Assembly: GCF_010993705.1 (NCBI RefSeq)
Contig: NZ_WOFO01000006.1
Location: 1 to 64,000 of the forward strand
From: Cyclobacterium sp. SYSU L10401
GTDB taxonomy: Bacteria; Bacteroidota; Bacteroidia; Cytophagales; Cyclobacteriaceae
Direction of reading: 5' to 3'
Length of the DNA: 64,000 nt
A program made the translations under genes and the position numbers. The notes below the pieces were generated by a model that worked only from the letters and a program-made list of their open reading frames with translations, did no database searches and was not told the origin of the DNA. Shown here one piece after another: positions 53,437 through 63,498 of this stretch (position 1 is the stretch's first letter; each line of letters starts with the position of its first letter).

Positions 53437-54191
53437 TGTCTCTATTCAATATATTCAATAAATTACAAAAATCTGACGATAGCCAAAAGCTGGACCTGGA
53501 GTGGATGCATGCTGACATGCACAGTCACCTGATTCCTGGTATTGATGATGGCGCACAAACAACCGAAGAATCGCTGGTCCTGATTGAGAGGCTGGCTTCC
53601 TACGGGCTAAAAAAGCTGATCACCACTCCACATATCATGAGTGAATTTTTCAGAAATACCCCCGAAACCATTTCAAGCGGGTTAATGGAACTTAAAAAAG
53701 CCACGGAGGCTGCGGGAATAAACATTGAACTGGAAGCTGCAGCGGAATATTACCTGGACGAGATCTTTTTTGAAAAGGTGGAAAAAAACGAGCAGCTACT
53801 TACCTTCGGCAGTAATAAAATGCTGCTTTTGGAAACCGGATTCATGAGTAAGCCTCACATTCTTCTGGAGACCTTTTTCCAACTGGAAATGTCGGGGTAC
53901 CAACCGGTGTTTGCACACCCTGAAAGGTATATTTATTTGCACCAGGAAAGCCATACGTTGGAAGCCCTGGCAGATCGGAACATCCCTTTTCAATTAAATT
54001 TGCTTTCCCTTACCGGATACTACTCCAAAGGCGTGAAGAAATTTGCTGAAAAAATCATCGATATGGGCCTGGTTAAGCTGGTCGGGACAGATTGTCACAA
54101 TGAAAAATACCTGGATGCACTGGAAAGATTGCCCAGGGAAAAATATTATGAGAAACTAAAGGAATTGGACCTTTGGAACAAAAACCTATAA
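53436..54191 (+). CDS. PHP-type tyrosine phosphatase (CpsB/CapC/YwqE family)
   Basis: 251 residues. PHP metal motifs: 'WMHADMHSHLIPGIDDGAQT' (HxH and DDG), 'LITTPHIMSEFF', 'FAHPERY' and 'GTDCHNEKYL'. This family dephosphorylates bacterial tyrosine kinases of the Wzc/CpsD type and so regulates polysaccharide export. The 1-nt overlap with rfbC supports a role in polysaccharide production. No tyrosine kinase gene is in the window. Confidence 0.88.
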   Translation: MSLFNIFNKLQKSDDSQKLDLEWMHADMHSHLIPGIDDGAQTTEESLVLIERLASYGLKKLITTPHIMSEFFRNTPETISSGLMELKKATEAAGINIELEAAAEYYLDEIFFEKVEKNEQLLTFGSNKMLLLETGFMSKPHILLETFFQLEMSGYQPVFAHPERYIYLHQESHTLEALADRNIPFQLNLLSLTGYYSKGVKKFAEKIIDMGLVKLVGTDCHNEKYLDALERLPREKYYEKLKELDLWNKNL

Positions 54192-54224
54192 TCCTATAAT
54201 TCAACCCATTAGCCTATTGTACCT

Positions 54225-55190
54225 GTGAAAAAAATAATGATCACCGGCATTACCGGACTTTTGGGAAGCTACCTGGCCAAAAAGTTGGCCAGTGAAGCGC
54301 AACTATCGGGAATAAAAAGGCCGGGTAGTTCTAAGCGCTTACTGGGTGGATTGGCGGAAGACATTCATTGGAAGGAAGGGGAAATCACCGATGTGGAATT
54401 CTTGGCGGAGGCCTGCAGGGATCAGGATATAGTGATTCATGCTGCTGGTTTGGTTTCTTTTGACGATTCTAAAAAAGAAGCTTTGTTGCAAACAAATACC
54501 TATGCTACAGCCTGCCTGGTAAATGCCTTGATTTCTCTGAAAAAACCCAAATTGGTCTTCATCAGCTCTGTGGCTGCACTAGGGAGAGAGGGCAATGAAT
54601 TGCCGATCAATGAAGAAAAAAAATGGGTCAATTCTGAATTGAATACACCCTATGCCATATCCAAACACCTGGCTGAACTCGAGGTATGGAGAGGCGCACA
54701 GGAAGGATTGCAGGTAATGGTATTTAATCCATCCGTCCTGTTGGGGAAGATTTCTGATGCAAGAAGCAGCAGTCAGATCTACCGCTACGTATTGGATGAA
54801 AACAAGTATTATCCGAAAGGAAATGTGAATTATATCGACATCAGGGATGCAGTAGACGTAATGATCCATCTGATAGATAAAGGGGAATGGAATGAGCGTT
54901 ATATCATCAACAAGGAAAGCCTTTCTTATGAGATTTTTTTCTCTGAAATGGCTGCCATATTCGGAAAAAAAGCACCTGAAAAACCACTTAACGGCTGGCT
55001 TTCGGGTTTAGTGCTAAGTTGGGCCAGCTTGCAGAATAAGTTCAGCAAGAACAAGATCCCTATCAGTAGACAGACCATACGAGCTGCTCAATCCAAGGTC
55101 GTTTATGACAATTCAAAAATAAAGAATATTACTGGTTTTCCCTTTACCCCATTAAAGGACACCTTACAATGGGCGATGGACAAAACCTGA
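54225..55190 (+). CDS. NAD(P)-dependent epimerase/dehydratase (extended SDR)
   Basis: 321 residues from GTG 54225. Rossmann start 'MITGITGLLGSYLAKKLA' (GxxGxxG), 'VIHAAGLVSFDD', 'ISSVAALG', and the catalytic 'YAISKHLAELEVWR' (YxxxK). It belongs to the extended SDR group acting on nucleotide sugars or flavonoid-like substrates; exact substrate not predicted. It lies 33 nt after the phosphatase. Confidence 0.82.
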   Translation: MKKIMITGITGLLGSYLAKKLASEAQLSGIKRPGSSKRLLGGLAEDIHWKEGEITDVEFLAEACRDQDIVIHAAGLVSFDDSKKEALLQTNTYATACLVNALISLKKPKLVFISSVAALGREGNELPINEEKKWVNSELNTPYAISKHLAELEVWRGAQEGLQVMVFNPSVLLGKISDARSSSQIYRYVLDENKYYPKGNVNYIDIRDAVDVMIHLIDKGEWNERYIINKESLSYEIFFSEMAAIFGKKAPEKPLNGWLSGLVLSWASLQNKFSKNKIPISRQTIRAAQSKVVYDNSKIKNITGFPFTPLKDTLQWAMDKT

Positions 55191-55286
55191 ACAAAAATTT
55201 TTATCAATGGATTGTAAATTAAACCGGAGAATAATACCGGCATTGAAAATAATTGGTATCTTAAGCGTAAAATTTATATCAAACCT

Positions 55287-56699
55287 ATGACAGGAGATTT
55301 TGACAATCATTCGGATCAGGAAAAGGAATTGGTACAAAGGTTTGAAAATTCCCTTAAATCAAACCTTGATATTTTTTTTGGGGAGGAGGAATTGGAAGAT
55401 ATTGTCAGGTATTACCATGACCATTTACTTTATAAGAAGGCTTTCAAGACCTGTGAATGGGCACTTCAGAAGTTTCCGTTTTCTATGGAAATCAAATTAT
55501 TGATGGCCCAATCGCTCCTGTTCATGGATGAGATAGAAGAAAGTTTGGATATACTTGAAAACCTGAATAATCTTTCCCCAAACAATGAGGAAATTATTTT
55601 GACCATGGCCAATGCCCTTTCTCTTCTGGACCAAAGTGCAGAGGCCATTCAACTACTCAATGGGTTTCTGCCATTGGCTGAGGACAAGGCGGAAGTATAT
55701 TATCTCCTGGGTAACTTTTACCGCATAGAGAAAAAGGACAAAGAGGCCATTGCCTGCTTTAAAGAAGCGGTGAAATGCAAAATCAATCATGAAGATGCCT
55801 TGTTTCAACTGGCCATGATGACAGAGGAAGAAGGTTCTTTTGATGAAATTTTGAAATTTTACCAGGAATTTATTGATCAGGACCCCTATAACGCCAATGC
55901 CTGGTACAATTTGGGAGTGGTTTACAACAGGCTGGGAAAATTTGAAGCAGCCATTGAAGCTTATGACTATGCCCTTTTGATAGATGATGCCTTTGCCTCT
56001 GCCTATTTCAATCTGGGTAATGCCCTGATGAATACCCATCAATACGAGAAGGCATTGGAGGCTTATCAAAACACCATCAATTGTGAGGGAAGCAATGCTG
56101 AAAATTGCTGCTACCTGGCAGCTTCCTATGAAAAGCTGGACCAAATTGATATGGCATTCAAGTATTTCAAAAAATCTGCCAAATTAGATCCGGAATATGA
56201 TGATGCCTGGTTTGGCCTGGGCATGTGCATGATCAAGAAGAAAAAATATTTTGAAGCGATTCACTATTTTAAAAAAGCCCTGAAATTGACCTCCGAAAAC
56301 GCCAACTACTGGGTAGGGCTGGCTGGTGCAGAGTACCAGTTGGGCAATCTTCAGGCCAGTTCGGAAGCCTATGAAGAGGCCATCAACCTGGAACCGGGGA
56401 TCATAGAAACCTATATCAATCTCTCCTTGATCTATTTTGATCAGAATCGTTTTGAAGAAGCGGAGGACGTGATCAAGGAAGGTATGGAAGAGCTACCTGA
56501 AGAAGCAGAGCTGTATTATCGCCTGGTGGTTTACCTGATTAAAACAGGGAAATACAAAGAAGCCTTTTCAATTTTGGAAAATGCATTAACTTTGGACTTT
56601 GAAAAACACGTATTGCTTTTCGATCTGATGCCTGAACTGGAACAACAGAAAGCAATTTACAAAATAATTAATCAGTATAAAGAGGATTTAAAAGGATAA
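55287..56699 (+). CDS. TPR-repeat protein
   Basis: 470 residues, almost entirely tetratricopeptide repeats: about eleven units, e.g. 'ANAWYNLGVVYNRLGKFEAAIEAYDYALLID' and 'DDAWFGLGMCMIKKKKYFEAIHYFKKALKLT'. No signal peptide, so cytosolic. Probably a protein-protein interaction scaffold. Function unknown. Confidence 0.85.
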   Translation: MTGDFDNHSDQEKELVQRFENSLKSNLDIFFGEEELEDIVRYYHDHLLYKKAFKTCEWALQKFPFSMEIKLLMAQSLLFMDEIEESLDILENLNNLSPNNEEIILTMANALSLLDQSAEAIQLLNGFLPLAEDKAEVYYLLGNFYRIEKKDKEAIACFKEAVKCKINHEDALFQLAMMTEEEGSFDEILKFYQEFIDQDPYNANAWYNLGVVYNRLGKFEAAIEAYDYALLIDDAFASAYFNLGNALMNTHQYEKALEAYQNTINCEGSNAENCCYLAASYEKLDQIDMAFKYFKKSAKLDPEYDDAWFGLGMCMIKKKKYFEAIHYFKKALKLTSENANYWVGLAGAEYQLGNLQASSEAYEEAINLEPGIIETYINLSLIYFDQNRFEEAEDVIKEGMEELPEEAELYYRLVVYLIKTGKYKEAFSILENALTLDFEKHVLLFDLMPELEQQKAIYKIINQYKEDLKG

Positions 56700-56735
56700 A
56701 ATCCTTGTTTATCTATTTTACCAAAATTTTGTTGA

Positions 56736-57497
56736 ATGAATTACATGCTTAAAAGCATCCCTTCGCGGACAGTCAAACCCAGAAATTCAGGATTTACAAT
56801 GGCCATGGATAAAGGTTTGAGCCTGCGTGAAGTGGAAGATTTTATTGATGCCAGCGGAGATTTTATTGATATTGTAAAATTGGGATGGGCTACTTCTTTT
56901 GTCACCAAAAAGCTCAAAGAGAAAATAGAGATCTATCGATCTGCTGGAATTCCGGTTTACTTTGGCGGGACGCTATTCGAAGCATTTGTCATCAGAGACC
57001 AATTTGAGGATTACGTTAACCTATTGAATAAATATCAACTTACTTTTGCGGAGGTTTCTGATGGATCCATTACACTTGATCATGATATAAAATGCAAGTA
57101 CATCGAAACTTTAGCCAAGGAAGTTACCGTCCTTTCTGAGGTGGGATCAAAAGATGCCGCTAAGATCATTCCTCCCTATAAATGGATAGATCAAATGCAG
57201 AAAGAACTCAATGCTGGTGCCTGGAAAGTGATCGGAGAGTCCAGGGAGGGCGGAACTGTCGGCCTTTTCAGGGATTCGGGCGAAGTAAGACAGGGACTTG
57301 TAGAAGAAATTCTTACCCAGGTACCGGAAGAAAAAATCATTTGGGAAGCGCCACAAAAGGAACAACAGGTTTGGTTTATCAAGTTGCTGGGATCAAATGT
57401 CAATCTCGGAAATATCGCCCCGAATGAAATCATACCACTTGAAACCCTGAGGCTGGGGCTTCGGGGGGATACTTTTGATTTCTTTCTGAACAAATAA
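56736..57497 (+). CDS. Phosphosulfolactate synthase (ComA family)
   Basis: 253 residues, TIM-barrel. Diagnostic segments: 'FTMAMDKGLSLREVEDFIDASGDFIDIVKLGWATSFV', 'PVYFGGTLFEAF', 'VLSEVGSKDA' and 'WKVIGESREGGTVGLF'. The family adds sulfite to phosphoenolpyruvate to give phosphosulfolactate, first step to coenzyme M in methanogens. In Bacteroidota it may feed sulfolactate or cysteate into sulfonolipids (inference); no other such gene is in the window. A short operon with DUF368 and aroE may follow (39-nt gap). Confidence 0.88.
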   Translation: MNYMLKSIPSRTVKPRNSGFTMAMDKGLSLREVEDFIDASGDFIDIVKLGWATSFVTKKLKEKIEIYRSAGIPVYFGGTLFEAFVIRDQFEDYVNLLNKYQLTFAEVSDGSITLDHDIKCKYIETLAKEVTVLSEVGSKDAAKIIPPYKWIDQMQKELNAGAWKVIGESREGGTVGLFRDSGEVRQGLVEEILTQVPEEKIIWEAPQKEQQVWFIKLLGSNVNLGNIAPNEIIPLETLRLGLRGDTFDFFLNK

Positions 57498-57536
57498 ATA
57501 AAGCTGATTTTTATCCTGTAAACAATAGGCCAGGTA

Positions 57537-58472
57537 ATGAAAAGGATAGGTGAGAGGATTATTTTATTCCTTAAGGGAATGGGCATGGGTAGTGCAGATA
57601 TTGTGCCGGGGGTTTCAGGAGGTTCTATTGCACTGGTAACCAAAATTTATGAAGAATTATTGGAAAGCATCAATTCCTTTGACCTTGATGCCCTGAAGTT
57701 ATTGCTACAGTTTAAAGTTATTGATTTCTGGAAAAAAATCAACGGCGGATTTCTACTTCCCCTGGTACTGGGAATTTTTACCAGCATATTTGCCTTTTCA
57801 AAAGGCATAACCTTTCTCATTGAACATTTTCCTATTCCACTCTGGTCCTTTTTCTGCGGATTGATTCTGATCAGCGCCATTATCATACTCAGGGACATCA
57901 AACGCTGGAACCTCATGGCCATTTTAATGTTTCCCCTGGGAGCCGTATTGGCCTATTTCGTTACTGAATTGCCTCTGATGGCGCTACCCAACAATATCTG
58001 GATTACCTTCCTATCGGGTGCCATCGCCATCTGCGCCATGATATTACCAGGAATTTCAGGTAGCTTTCTGCTACTTATATTGGGTAAGTACGAATTCATA
58101 TTGATGGCAGTAAATGACAGGAATATCCTGGTATTGGCCGTCTTTGCCCTGGGATGTATTACTGGCCTGTTGCTCTTCAGCCGGATAATTTCCTGGTTTT
58201 TAAAAAACTATCATGGGCTAACCCTCTCTTTACTGTCAGGTTTTATGATAGGCTCAATCAATAAAATCTGGCCCTGGAAAAAAGTCCTTACCTACAGAAT
58301 ATCCAGCAGCGGTATACAAAAGCCCCTATTGACTGAAAACATCCTTCCTCACGTTTACTTTACTGAGACCGGAGAAGAACCTGCTTTTTTGATCGCCATA
58401 CTTGCTTTTCTAATCGGCGTAGTCCTGGTAGTAGGAATTGAAAGGCTGGCCCAAAGCTTTAACAAAGAATGA
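57537..58472 (+). CDS. DUF368 membrane protein (candidate undecaprenyl-phosphate translocase)
   Basis: 311 residues, about eight spans. The N-terminal 'FLKGMGMGSADIVPGVSGGSIALV' and the internal repeat 'AICAMILPGISGSFLLLILGKYEFI' are the DUF368 signatures. DUF368 proteins have been proposed to recycle undecaprenyl phosphate across the inner membrane. Its end overlaps the aroE start by 4 nt (ATGA). Confidence 0.88.
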   Translation: MKRIGERIILFLKGMGMGSADIVPGVSGGSIALVTKIYEELLESINSFDLDALKLLLQFKVIDFWKKINGGFLLPLVLGIFTSIFAFSKGITFLIEHFPIPLWSFFCGLILISAIIILRDIKRWNLMAILMFPLGAVLAYFVTELPLMALPNNIWITFLSGAIAICAMILPGISGSFLLLILGKYEFILMAVNDRNILVLAVFALGCITGLLLFSRIISWFLKNYHGLTLSLLSGFMIGSINKIWPWKKVLTYRISSSGIQKPLLTENILPHVYFTETGEEPAFLIAILAFLIGVVLVVGIERLAQSFNKE

Positions 58473-59218
58473 AAAAATACGGTCTGATAGGGTATCCATT
58501 AACACATTCCTTTTCCAAAAAATATTTCACAGAAAAGTTTGAACGGGAAGGGAAAACAAGTTGCCAATATGATTTGTATGAAATTCCGGATATACAGTCA
58601 TTCCCTGCGATATTGGCAAAGGAGCCATCACTTATAGGGTTGAATGTCACCATCCCCTACAAAGAACAAGTCATACCCTTTCTGGACAGGTTGAATCCGG
58701 CTTGTAAGGCCATCGGAGCGGTAAACTGCGTCAAGATTACTCCTACAGAACTGATCGGTTTCAATACGGATTATTTCGGCTTTAAAACTTCTTTGATAAA
58801 CTGGCTGGGAAAGGAGAGGCCAGCAGCACTGATCCTGGGAACAGGTGGTGCCTCCAAAGCAGTAGCCCAGGCCCTGAAAGATCTCAATATGAGGTTTGTA
58901 AAAGTTTCCAGGCAAGCTAAGGCAGATCCCGCAAGCACCACCATTACCTACCAAACACTCGGTAAAAAACCGGAGCTGATGCATGATTTCCCATTGATCA
59001 TCAACACCAGTCCCCTGGGCACTTTTCCCAAAACTGAGGCCATGCCAGAAATACCGCTGGAACGCATCAACCAAAGTCATTGGGTGTATGACCTGGTCTA
59101 TAATCCTACCACTACTACCTTCATGCGTGAAGCTGCACTCCGTGGGGCAAAAACGAAAAATGGATTAGAAATGCTTCACTTGCAGGCTGAAGCTGCCTGG
59201 GAAATCTGGAATGAGTGA
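58469..59218 (+). CDS. aroE: Shikimate dehydrogenase
   Basis: 249 residues. N-terminal 'YGLIGYPLTHSFSKKYF', 'NVTIPYKEQVIPFLDR' with the catalytic Lys, 'AVNCVKI', 'GFNTDYFGF' with the catalytic Asp, 'ILGTGGASKAV' for NADP binding, 'NTSPLGTFP', and 'GLEMLHLQAEAAWEIW' at the C-terminus. It reduces 3-dehydroshikimate. Slightly short, as is usual in Bacteroidota. Confidence 0.93.
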   Translation: MKKYGLIGYPLTHSFSKKYFTEKFEREGKTSCQYDLYEIPDIQSFPAILAKEPSLIGLNVTIPYKEQVIPFLDRLNPACKAIGAVNCVKITPTELIGFNTDYFGFKTSLINWLGKERPAALILGTGGASKAVAQALKDLNMRFVKVSRQAKADPASTTITYQTLGKKPELMHDFPLIINTSPLGTFPKTEAMPEIPLERINQSHWVYDLVYNPTTTTFMREAALRGAKTKNGLEMLHLQAEAAWEIWNE

Positions 59219-59417
59219 ATCAGCCACTCCATTACGGTATGACTTTACTTCCAAAAAATCAAATGGTAGCATTATAAGATAAAATACAGCGGATTAACAG
59301 GTTAGCGTTTTATATCAATTTAGGATTATAATTCATTCCATTAATTAAGATGATTTCTTTAAGCAATTTGGATTAAAATAATTATTATTAAGCCTCATTC
59401 AACTTCAGTCAGATTTT

Positions 59418-60779
59418 ATGGTGAAGAAAGCAGCTAGTCCTTCCAGAAAAATTTTCGTACTTGACACCTCAGTCATCCTGTACGATCACCATTCCATCAT
59501 GAACTTTGCAGAGCATGATGTGGTCATCCCCATAACCGTCCTGGAAGAATTGGATCAATTTAAGAAGGGTAGTGACACTAAAAATTTTGAGGCCAGGGAA
59601 TTTATCAGGCTTTTGGACAAATTGTCAAAAGACCAAATGATCCAGCATTGGACGCCACTGAATGGGAAAAACAAGGGGGCCTTCAAGGTGATGATGAATC
59701 CCGATAACGCTTTGAATGCAAACGAGATATTTGGAGAAGAAAAAAATGACCACAAAATCCTGAATGCGGCTTTAAGTTTAAAGCAAACAGAAAAAAACAG
59801 GAAAGTGATTTTGGTCAGTAAGGATATCAATCTCCGCCTGAAAGCGAAATCACTGGACATTTTGGCGGAGGATTATGAAACCGGCAAGATCAAAAACATA
59901 TCGGAAATAGAGAATACAGGCAAGGAAACCCTGGAAAACGTTCAACCGGAAACGATCAATGACCTGTATGAACAAAACACACTGGACGCCAAGGCCATTT
60001 TTGGGCGAGGCAAAAAAAATATTCCTCCAAACAATACTTTTTTCATTCTGAAAGGTCTCTCTCATAATGCTTCCATACTGGCTTTCTTTCAGGCGGCAGA
60101 GAACTGTTTCCACAAAATATCAAAATCCAGGGCCTATAACATCAGCCCCAAAAATGCGGAGCAGGCTTTTGCTCTCCACGCCATTTTGAATCCGAATATC
60201 AAGCTGGTAAGCATACAGGGGGTAGCGGGAACGGGAAAAACCCTTTTGGCACTGGCCGGAGCTTTAGAGCAACGCAGCAATTTCAAACAGATATTTCTTG
60301 CCCGACCGATCGTCCCGCTCAGCAATAAAGATATCGGATACCTACCAGGTGACATTAAATCCAAGCTTAACCCCTATATGGAGCCATTATGGGATAACCT
60401 TAAATTCATTCAAAATCAGTACAAAGAAAGTGACAAGGAATATCAGCGGATTACTGACATGGTCAATCAGGAAAAATTGGTCATACAGCCTTTGGCCTAT
60501 ATACGTGGCCGTTCGCTATCCAATATTTTCTTTATCGTAGATGAAGCCCAGAACCTTACCCCGCATGAAGTAAAAACCATCATCAGCAGGGCAGGGGAGA
60601 ACACAAAAATAATTTTTACAGGTGACGTATTTCAAATAGACACTCCTTATCTGGACAGCCAAAGTAATGGGCTGTCCTACCTCATCGACCGGGTAAGAAA
60701 TCATCCCCTTTATGCCCATATCAAACTGGAAAAAGGGGAGCGTTCCGAGCTGGCCAATCTTGCGAATGATCTTTTGTAA
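59418..60779 (+). CDS. PhoH-family protein with N-terminal PIN domain (PhoH2-like)
   Basis: 453 residues. Residues 10-150 are a PIN domain ('FVLDTSVILYDHHSIMNF', 'ITVLEELDQFKKG', 'KNDHKILNAAL', 'VILVSKDINLRLKA'). Residues 210-453 are a PhoH ATPase with Walker A 'GVAGTGKTLLAL', Walker B 'FFIVDEAQNL', and 'NTKIIFTGDVFQID'. PIN-PhoH proteins are RNA helicase-RNases. The 200 nt upstream is AT-rich, with no other gene. Confidence 0.9.
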   Translation: MVKKAASPSRKIFVLDTSVILYDHHSIMNFAEHDVVIPITVLEELDQFKKGSDTKNFEAREFIRLLDKLSKDQMIQHWTPLNGKNKGAFKVMMNPDNALNANEIFGEEKNDHKILNAALSLKQTEKNRKVILVSKDINLRLKAKSLDILAEDYETGKIKNISEIENTGKETLENVQPETINDLYEQNTLDAKAIFGRGKKNIPPNNTFFILKGLSHNASILAFFQAAENCFHKISKSRAYNISPKNAEQAFALHAILNPNIKLVSIQGVAGTGKTLLALAGALEQRSNFKQIFLARPIVPLSNKDIGYLPGDIKSKLNPYMEPLWDNLKFIQNQYKESDKEYQRITDMVNQEKLVIQPLAYIRGRSLSNIFFIVDEAQNLTPHEVKTIISRAGENTKIIFTGDVFQIDTPYLDSQSNGLSYLIDRVRNHPLYAHIKLEKGERSELANLANDLL

Positions 60780-60791
60780 TTCCGGTGGATA

Positions 60792-61547
60792 TTAACTTTC
60801 TGTAATGGTATTGAGTTTGGCCAAAAAGCTGTTGTAGTATTGCCTTCCGACCTGTACCACATCCCCCGTTTTCAGGTTGATTTCCTTGGTATTGAAACTC
60901 TCTATCTGGCCCAGCTGTACGATGTATGATTTTTGCACCCTGAGAAAGAGATTGGCAGGCAGCTTCTCTTCCATGTCCTTCATGGATTTACGAATGGTGA
61001 AATTTCTGTTTTTGGTAAATATGGTCACCATGTTACCATTGGCCTCCACATAATAAATATCCCGATAATCCACCCGCTCAAAACTATTGTCAGCTTTGAT
61101 ATAAACTGCGTCTACGACCAGATAAGGACTTTCTACAATCTTGGTACTTACTCCCTCAGACAAAGCCGGCCTGGTTCTTTGGTTGTAAAGTACGATTTCC
61201 ACCATGGCATGGATATCGTTGCTGTTAAATGGTTTTACGATGAAACCGGCAGGATGGGTTCTTTTTGCCCTTTCGATAATGGCAGGGTCACTGTAAGATG
61301 TCACGTAGACAATAGGGGCATCTACCATCTGTTGAATGATCTCTCCCAATTCAATGCCATCTTTATCACCTTTTAATTTGATGTCCATAAACACCATGTC
61401 CGGCCGGTATTTCTTGACCACCTTGATGGCCTGATTAGCAGAATTGGCAATATCGATATTTACATAACCTAAAAGTTGTAAAATTTCCTCAATGTTTTCG
61501 GAAATATTGATGTCGTCTTCTACAATCAGTATCCTTTCTTCTTTCAT
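60792..61547 (-). CDS. LytTR-type response regulator
   Basis: 251 residues. Receiver domain with Asp56 ('MVFMDIKLKGDKDGIEL') and Lys near 'GFIVKPFNSNDI'. A LytTR DNA-binding domain is at about 150-250 ('YIKADNSFERVDYRDIYYVEANGNMVTIFTKNRNFTIRKSMKDMEEKLP'). It lies 130 nt downstream of the lytS/lytR-like pair on the same strand. The domain start is far from the receiver, with a short linker. Target genes are not known. Confidence 0.88.
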   Translation of the reverse strand: MKEERILIVEDDINISENIEEILQLLGYVNIDIANSANQAIKVVKKYRPDMVFMDIKLKGDKDGIELGEIIQQMVDAPIVYVTSYSDPAIIERAKRTHPAGFIVKPFNSNDIHAMVEIVLYNQRTRPALSEGVSTKIVESPYLVVDAVYIKADNSFERVDYRDIYYVEANGNMVTIFTKNRNFTIRKSMKDMEEKLPANLFLRVQKSYIVQLGQIESFNTKEINLKTGDVVQVGRQYYNSFLAKLNTITES

Positions 61548-61676
61548 GGTTTGATTATTTGATGGAAAAATTTAAATAAAAGCTGTTTTGACGAATTTAC
61601 AAATTAATATACAAACTAATGCAAAGAATCATGGGTAAACTGCACAAATTATTATTTGATTTTATAAATATTAGGC

Positions 61677-62411
61677 CTAAAGGCTCATCAAATCTTTGAA
61701 TCTGGCGGCCTGTCTTCTGCTGACCTCTATTCTCTCACCGCCTTTTAAAGTAACAACCAGGCCTCCATTAAACCAGGGTTCTATGGTCTCCACCCAGCTA
61801 AGGTTAATGATGTGCTTCCTGCTGGCCCTGAAAAATGACTTTTCGTCCAACCGTTCATCCAGGGCATTGAGGGATTTGTGAATCATCGGTTTGTTGTTTT
61901 CAAAATAAACTTTTATATAATTGCCGTCCGATTCAAAAAGCCTCACATTAGACAGTTTTACAAACCAGCACTTGTCACCATCTTTAACAAAGACCTGATC
62001 ATTCAATGAAAGTTTGGATTTAGGAGTATCATCAGTCGTCTCTTCTTCCTTTTTAAGGTCCTCCAGCTTTTTTTCCAGCTTTTTGAGTGTCTCTGTTAAC
62101 CTTTCAGGTTCTATGGGCTTTAGCAGATAATCCAGGGCATTGACTTGAAATGCCTGTAAAGCAAATTCATCATAGGCGGTGATGAAAACTACCAGCGGCA
62201 CGTGATCCAGTTCTTCCAGCAAATCAAATCCGGTTTTTTCAGGCATCTGAATATCCAGAAAAAGTACCTCAGGTTGCAAGGACTCTATTTTTTCCTTCGC
62301 TTCATCTACATTAGCGGCCTCTCCCAAAACTTCAATATTCTGATTTTGATTCAAGAGGTTAATGAGTTCTTTCCTGGCCAATCTTTCATCATCTACTACT
62401 AATACACGCAT
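61677..62411 (-). CDS. LytTR-type response regulator (LytR/AlgR family)
   Basis: 244 residues. Receiver 'MRVLVVDDERLARKELINLL' with phospho-acceptor Asp54 ('EVLFLDIQMPEKTGFDLL') and Lys ('LDYLLKPIEPERL'). A charged coiled linker ('LKKLEKKLEDLKKEEETTDD') is followed by a LytTR domain ending 'VSRRQAARFKDLMSL'. It starts 13 nt after the sensor kinase gene, so they form a two-component pair. Confidence 0.92.
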   Translation of the reverse strand: MRVLVVDDERLARKELINLLNQNQNIEVLGEAANVDEAKEKIESLQPEVLFLDIQMPEKTGFDLLEELDHVPLVVFITAYDEFALQAFQVNALDYLLKPIEPERLTETLKKLEKKLEDLKKEEETTDDTPKSKLSLNDQVFVKDGDKCWFVKLSNVRLFESDGNYIKVYFENNKPMIHKSLNALDERLDEKSFFRASRKHIINLSWVETIEPWFNGGLVVTLKGGERIEVSRRQAARFKDLMSL

Positions 62412-62424
62412 ATCTCTTTTAATT

Positions 62425-63474
62425 TTAATCTAAATTAAGGCTTTGTTTTGGTATTTTTATTTCTGTCACAACAAATTCGTCTCCATAATTGAATATTTTA
62501 AAACTGGCGCGGTTTCCGTAAATCAATTTTAACCGCTGTATGGTATTGGAAAGCCCATGTCCTTCTCCTTTTTTCCTGGAGGAACCATCCTGATTGAGGC
62601 GACCACTATTACGAACCCAAATATACAAATCATCGAGCAATCCGATCGTGCATTTAATTTCTATCAAACCACCTTTGATCAAATTGGAAATGCCATGTTT
62701 GATCCCATTTTCTACGATGGTCTGCAGCATCATGGGTGGAATTCTGAATTGATAGGCCTCTTTCTCTACATCATAAATCACCTTCAACCGCTCCTCAAAC
62801 CTTATCGATTCCAGGTTCAGGTAATCCCTAACTGTATTCATTTCCTCTGAAAGCGGTATGGTCTTGTGCTTGTCCATGATAAGGGAGTACCGCAGGATAT
62901 TGGACAGCTGGGTGATGGCAGATTTAGCCTTGATGGGGTTCTCATCCACCAGGGCCCGGACACTGTTTAAGGCATTAAATATAAAATGAGGGTTCAGTTG
63001 GTTTCTCAGGTGAATCAATTTAATTTCATTGATTCGGGCCTGATATTTCAGGCTGGAATTGTAATTGTCCAGGAAATAAAACAAGAAATACATCAATGAC
63101 CAAAGGGAATAGTAAAGAAAACTGGTGAACAGATTGGCAAGCAAGACCAATGGCCTGAAATCCTCCAGCACATGTAAGGTGCCAAAAATCCAGTTAATGA
63201 TGATCTGGGCAAATGTATTTAAAACACTCAGGAGCAATACAGCGATCAGCACATGACTGATCAATTTGGTCAGCGGATATTCCAACCAATTTCGGTTTTT
63301 GATCAAAAACCTGAAAAAATGGGTAGAAAGGAAATAAAAAATGGCCAATGAAAAATAAGCCCCAATTTGGATGGGGGTTATCCCCCTGGCCAGAGACACA
63401 AAAAACAGGTTGATCAGAGCAAAACTCAACCAACCAAAAATTTGTAGCAACCAATATAACTTATATTTCTCCAT
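62425..63474 (-). CDS. LytS-like sensor histidine kinase
   Basis: 349 residues. Four N-terminal spans (residues 1-140), then the His_kinase domain with 'LIHLRNQLNPHFIFNALNSVRALVD' (phospho-His). An HATPase_c-like C-terminus follows with 'MMLQTIVENGIKHGI' (N box) and 'GEGHGLSNTIQRLKLIYG' (G box). No extracellular sensor domain is evident. It pairs with the LytTR regulator at 61677-62411. Confidence 0.92.
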   Translation of the reverse strand: MEKYKLYWLLQIFGWLSFALINLFFVSLARGITPIQIGAYFSLAIFYFLSTHFFRFLIKNRNWLEYPLTKLISHVLIAVLLLSVLNTFAQIIINWIFGTLHVLEDFRPLVLLANLFTSFLYYSLWSLMYFLFYFLDNYNSSLKYQARINEIKLIHLRNQLNPHFIFNALNSVRALVDENPIKAKSAITQLSNILRYSLIMDKHKTIPLSEEMNTVRDYLNLESIRFEERLKVIYDVEKEAYQFRIPPMMLQTIVENGIKHGISNLIKGGLIEIKCTIGLLDDLYIWVRNSGRLNQDGSSRKKGEGHGLSNTIQRLKLIYGNRASFKIFNYGDEFVVTEIKIPKQSLNLD

Positions 63475-63498
63475 TCACTTCCCTTACAAGTCCAGACC

